A stretch of DNA of 64,000 bases from the NCBI GenBank assembly GCA_038206235.1, contig JBBRBB010000004.1, forward strand, positions 62,001 through 126,000, given 5' to 3'. The notes beneath the pieces were generated by a model, which saw only the letters and a program-made list of their open reading frames with translations, did no database searches and had not been told where the DNA came from. Below, in pieces: positions 61,158 through 64,000 of this stretch. Position 1 is the stretch's first letter; every line of letters starts with the position of its first letter. Source of the DNA: JBBRBB01 sp038206235. GTDB lineage: Bacteria; Bacteroidota; Bacteroidia; Chitinophagales; Chitinophagaceae. The position numbers and the translations under genes were made by a program.

Positions 61158-62021
61158 TCAAATACTAATCTCCTTCATATATTTCGCATCGGCTTCTGCA
61201 CTTTGCAAGGGAGTGCTGTTATCGTAGCGTTCCTGCTCAACAATAAAATATTTAGTGCCGCATTTTCTTGCTGTATGCAGTATTTCAGGAAAATTTATTT
61301 GACCTGTGCCGAGAATACAAGATGCCTCATGGTCTGCAGCGTCCACATTTTTCTTCCTGTCTTTTACATGCACAAGGCGAAAACGGTTTTCATATTTTTT
61401 GAAATAATATTCCGGGTCTGCACCGGCAGTTATCACCCAGTAAATATCCATTTCATAATCTACGGTTTCAGGATTGGAATTGTTCATCATTACCTCCTGC
61501 GGAATTTGTCCATCTAATGTTTTGAATGAATAATCATGGTTATGATAGGCGAAGCGAATACCATTCTTTCTGCATATTTCTCCTTTTGCATTAAACTCAT
61601 CAGCGAAGCGTTTGAAATCATCAATTGATTTTTGCGGTCCTTTATAAGGGCATATCAAATACTTCATATCAATAGATGCTGCATCGGCGGCTTTTTTTTC
61701 AAAGTCTTTGCTAATATCGCAATGGCTTGAAACAATCTTCATTTCCAAATCATCCATATACTTTTTAAAGTCAGATGCAGCCATGCCCCAAAAAATTCCC
61801 TGCTTACCTTCAAAGCTTTCTATCTGCGTGTAACCGAAAGAAGCAACCTGTTTTAAAACTTCTTTTGGGTCTTTGGGCATTTCATCTCTAAGTGTCCAAA
61901 GCTGCAGTCCAAAATTTTCTAATTTTTTATTACAAGATGCTTTCAAAGTATTTACACCGGCGAAAGCACCCGCAGCAAACAAGCTGCCTGTTTGTAAAAA
62001 TTTTCTTCGTGTGTAGCTCAT
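61158..62021 (-). CDS. Tat-exported sugar-phosphate isomerase/epimerase-like TIM barrel
   Basis: 287 residues from ATG 62019-62021 (MSYTRRKFLQTGSLFAAG): twin-Arg motif RRKFLQ plus hydrophobic stretch and a lipobox-like SC at ASCNKK. The frame extends to 62096 but the Tat motif fixes this start. AP-endonuclease-2 (xylose isomerase-like) barrel: LQLWTLRDEM, YTQIESFEG, SSHCDISKDF, YHNHDYSF, MDIYWVITAGADP and LVHVKDRK, with metal residues Glu, Asp, His. Likely periplasmic sugar metabolism with the GMC oxidoreductase genes next to it. Confidence 0.9.
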   Translation of the reverse strand: MSYTRRKFLQTGSLFAAGAFAGVNTLKASCNKKLENFGLQLWTLRDEMPKDPKEVLKQVASFGYTQIESFEGKQGIFWGMAASDFKKYMDDLEMKIVSSHCDISKDFEKKAADAASIDMKYLICPYKGPQKSIDDFKRFADEFNAKGEICRKNGIRFAYHNHDYSFKTLDGQIPQEVMMNNSNPETVDYEMDIYWVITAGADPEYYFKKYENRFRLVHVKDRKKNVDAADHEASCILGTGQINFPEILHTARKCGTKYFIVEQERYDNSTPLQSAEADAKYMKEISI

Positions 62022-62150
62022 AAAATAAATTTGAAAATGAATTGATTTGTTCCGAAGGGAATCCCTTCGGGAAAAATTTGGAAATGAAAGAGGCACTCAA
62101 TAAAAGCGCACTCTTAATCTATTCTTGTTAATAATGAATTTTATGGAAGC

Positions 62151-62263
62151 CAACATCCAACATCCAACAGTTCAACATTCAACATCCAACATCCAACAGT
62201 TCAACATTCAACATTCAACATCCAACCTCCAACCTCCAACCTCCAACCTTCAACAGTTCAACT
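62151..62263. repeat. Heptamer minisatellite (CAACATC)n
   Basis: About 15 units, mostly 7-mers CAACATC or CAACATT/CAACCTC, broken three times by the 8-mer CAACAGTT in a semi-regular rhythm. It lies just after the stop of the gluconate-dehydrogenase-like gene (touching its last bases) and before the Tat protein start. Not CRISPR: units are far too short and without spacers. Confidence 0.88.
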
Positions 62264-62827
62264 TAGCGCCCATGCTTTATCTCCTTTTTTGTATGGAATG
62301 CAACCTTCATATTTTCCCGGCACAGGATCGTAGCGAAGCGCTTTAGTAGCACCGGGCTCACTGGTAAAGAAACCCAGTATAGTTAATTGCTTCATCATCC
62401 AGAAATAGTGATGCGGATCATCTTTCTTTCTATTCTTTTGGTATGCGGCGGCTTCTTTATCTATGGGAACAAGCACATCATATTTTTCAGTAGCTGACAG
62501 CTTCATGAAATCTTTATTGTGCATTTTATTTGCTGCGTCATTGAGCTTAGTAAAACCATCAGTAAAAATTTTTTGGTCGCTCTCTGTGTAGCAATCTGTT
62601 ACAAATACTTTCATAAACTCGCCAATCTTAGCTTCTTTGGCGCCGGGAGATTCTGCAGTTGCGGGTAAAATAGTTTCACCTATTTCATCCATCAGGGCAA
62701 CATCATCTGTTGCAAACACGCCTTCTTTTTTGCCAGTGGTTTTGCAGCCGGTTAAAAATGCTTCTGCACCAATGATAGTTCCACCGAATAAGAGAGCGAC
62801 TCTTGATAATGCTTCGCGTCTGTTCAT
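62258..62827 (-). CDS. Gluconate 2-dehydrogenase subunit 3-family protein
   Basis: 189 residues with a Tat-like start MNRREALSRVALLFGGTIIG and a cysteine in FLTGCK (lipobox-like). The segment LMDEIGETILPATAESPGAK is the family hallmark. It is the small subunit that accompanies a GMC flavoprotein dehydrogenase, here the gene at 63008. Exported with its partner. The heptamer repeat begins at its stop codon. Confidence 0.9.
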   Translation of the reverse strand: MNRREALSRVALLFGGTIIGAEAFLTGCKTTGKKEGVFATDDVALMDEIGETILPATAESPGAKEAKIGEFMKVFVTDCYTESDQKIFTDGFTKLNDAANKMHNKDFMKLSATEKYDVLVPIDKEAAAYQKNRKKDDPHHYFWMMKQLTILGFFTSEPGATKALRYDPVPGKYEGCIPYKKGDKAWALS

Positions 62828-63007
62828 AATAACAAAGTTTACCCCAAACCCCTAAAGGGGCTTTATATGGTTATTAATAAAATTATTGGTTACAAAATAT
62901 GACAGTCGTTTGTTGCGCAAAGTTATAGAGTACAAGAGTGCGACGCAAGGGACGATGCTATAAAATACAAAAGCTGACTTCATAAAAATTTTCTTATTTA
63001 GTTGAAC

Positions 63008-64000
63008 TCAAAGATTCATTTTTTTCAATTCATTTACTGCATAATCTGCAGCCCTTGCTGTAAAAGCCATATAAGTAAGCGACGGGTTTTGACATGCGGC
63101 TGATACCATAAACGAACCATCTGTTACAAATACATTGGGCGCATCCCAAACCTGGTTCCATTTATTAAGCACAGAAGTTTTGGAGTCCTTACCCATACGT
63201 GCACTGCCCATTTCATGTATACCTCTGCCCAGCGTGCCGTCGCCGTCAAATCCCTTTACATTTTTTACGCCGCAGGCTTCCAGCATTTCCACAGCATCGG
63301 TCAGCATATCTTTACGCATTCTTTTTTCATTGTCTTTATATTCGATGTCCATGGCGAGCACATTCAATCCCCACTTATCTTTTTTTGTTTTATCGAGACT
63401 TATTTTATTTTCATGATACGGCAATGTTTCACCAAAGCCTCCAATAGTCATAGTCCACTGTCCCGGCTCAACCAATGCCTCTTTAAGATTTACACCAATT
63501 GAAAGTTCTTCTGCAGAACGGCTCCAGCCATCGCGGCCTGCGCCACCCTGGTAACCAAAGCCACGCAGGTAATCACGCTTATCTTTAAATAAATTCTGAT
63601 AACGGGGAATATAAATTCCATTTGCTCTGCGACCGAAATAATATTTGTCTTCGTAACCTTCCGCAATTCCGCCAGCACCAACCGCCAAATGGTGGTCCAT
63701 AATATTATGACCAAGCTCGCCGCTGCTGCTTCCAAGACCATCAGGCCATGTGTCCGTTGCGGAATTCATTAACACCCATGCGCTGTTTAATGTAGATGCG
63801 TTTAAGAAAATAATCTTTGCGGTATAAGTATATGTTTGATTGTTTTGCGCATCGAGCACTTCTACACCTGTTGCTCTTTTTTTATCTTTATCATACAAAA
63901 CTTTTGTTACGATTGACCAGGGGCGCAGAGTGAGATTATTTGTTTTTCTTGCAGCCGGTAATGTGGATGACTGCGTGCTGAAGTAAGCGCCAAACGGGCA
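63008..64000 (-). CDS. GMC oxidoreductase, C-terminal part (cut by window edge)
   Basis: The frame is open from the right edge at 64000 (CPFGAYFSTQSSTLP ...) to the stop at 63008, 330 residues seen. Visible: FLNASTLNSAWVLMNSA, GHNIMDHH, GRGIHEMGSARMG and the end NVFVTDGSFMVSAACQNPSL followed by TYMAFTARAADYA, the FAD/active-site part of glucose-methanol-choline oxidoreductases (His in GIHEMG and Asn in QNPS). With the subunit-3 gene it forms a sugar/alcohol dehydrogenase of the periplasm. The FAD-binding N-terminus lies outside the window. Confidence 0.93.
   Translation of the reverse strand, partial: CPFGAYFSTQSSTLPAARKTNNLTLRPWSIVTKVLYDKDKKRATGVEVLDAQNNQTYTYTAKIIFLNASTLNSAWVLMNSATDTWPDGLGSSSGELGHNIMDHHLAVGAGGIAEGYEDKYYFGRRANGIYIPRYQNLFKDKRDYLRGFGYQGGAGRDGWSRSAEELSIGVNLKEALVEPGQWTMTIGGFGETLPYHENKISLDKTKKDKWGLNVLAMDIEYKDNEKRMRKDMLTDAVEMLEACGVKNVKGFDGDGTLGRGIHEMGSARMGKDSKTSVLNKWNQVWDAPNVFVTDGSFMVSAACQNPSLTYMAFTARAADYAVNELKKMNL

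Noticed and set aside
62151..62263. CRISPR array
   Set aside because: Units are 7-8 bases without spacers and no cas genes are present; it is a simple minisatellite.
1..64000. Insertion sequence, prophage or integrative element
   Set aside because: No transposase, integrase, phage structural gene or att-like tRNA pair was seen; mobility signs are limited to palindromic repeats and the 112-bp inverted-repeat element.

Overview
The window looks like one AT-rich chromosomal segment of a Bacteroidota bacterium, most likely a Chitinophagaceae-like member (inference). The reasons are repeated promoter boxes of the Bacteroidota type (TAnnTTTG, sometimes with an upstream TTTG), weak or absent Shine-Dalgarno sequences, a type IX secretion C-terminal sorting domain, a DUF3078 outer-membrane protein, an Ada-like AraC/MGMT protein and many small toxin-antitoxin-like genes. 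No transposase, integrase or phage structural gene was seen.

Left part (1-17 kb): the N-terminal half of an M16 zinc peptidase is cut by the left edge. Behind it lie a fossil HEPN/MNT pair and a duplicated scrap of the peptidase 5' end. Next comes a four-gene operon for protein-thiocarboxylate-dependent cysteine synthesis (CysM-like synthase, JAMM protease, ThiS/CysO-like carrier, E1/rhodanese protein). It is preceded by a Cys-rich leader peptide with a complete set of antiterminator and terminator pairings, so it reads as a cysteine-responsive transcription attenuator. Then follow a SCO1-Fur pair divergent from a MerC-like gene with a perfect 17-bp palindrome inside the promoter, an Lrp regulator, a structured RNA with a tRNA-like acceptor/T-arm and its own terminator, an outer-membrane protein plus sugar/APH kinase pair, and an operon of two DUF4331 proteins, a TPR protein and a HupE/UreJ-type membrane protein.

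Middle (17.7-27 kb): one compact eight-gene minus-strand defence operon. It has the type I restriction-modification genes hsdM, hsdS and hsdR, interleaved with a HEPN protein, an OLD/Rlo-like ATPase plus DUF4276 (TOPRIM-like) pair and two small unknown proteins. The HsdS protein carries a fused N-terminal MNT nucleotidyltransferase domain and its partner HEPN is encoded immediately upstream, so a toxin-antitoxin module appears to be physically built into the restriction system. Palindromic repeats sit in frame inside hsdM and hsdR.

27-41 kb is mainly housekeeping and metabolism: a phosphoesterase, DinB (frameshifted), a 2OG-Fe(II) oxygenase, RecQ, mannose-1-phosphate guanylyltransferase, NadA, a PpiD-like chaperone and a methyltransferase. 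40-46 kb holds a partly decayed DNA-alkylation-repair island (Ada-like AraC/MGMT, separate Ada zinc domain, AlkB scrap, broken oxygenase) and a run of small accessory genes, several frameshifted. 46-57 kb has alanine dehydrogenase/TsaE, a copper P-type ATPase, a tandemly duplicated decaying ParE-like toxin-antitoxin locus that also copied the end of the ATPase gene, a second RecQ, a tandem array of a small helical protein with a nucleotidyltransferase, and a HerA-like ATPase. 57-64 kb has CHAD, TMEM175, acylphosphatase, AIM24, a PIN/VapC pair, a Tat-type TIM-barrel protein, a heptamer minisatellite and a gluconate-dehydrogenase-like/GMC oxidoreductase pair cut by the right edge.

Single-base frameshifts are unusually common (about 6.05, 29.2, 41.6-45.0, 51.3, 51.9 and 59.3 kb). 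Either several accessory genes are decaying or the assembly has residual indel errors; this needs reads to settle.
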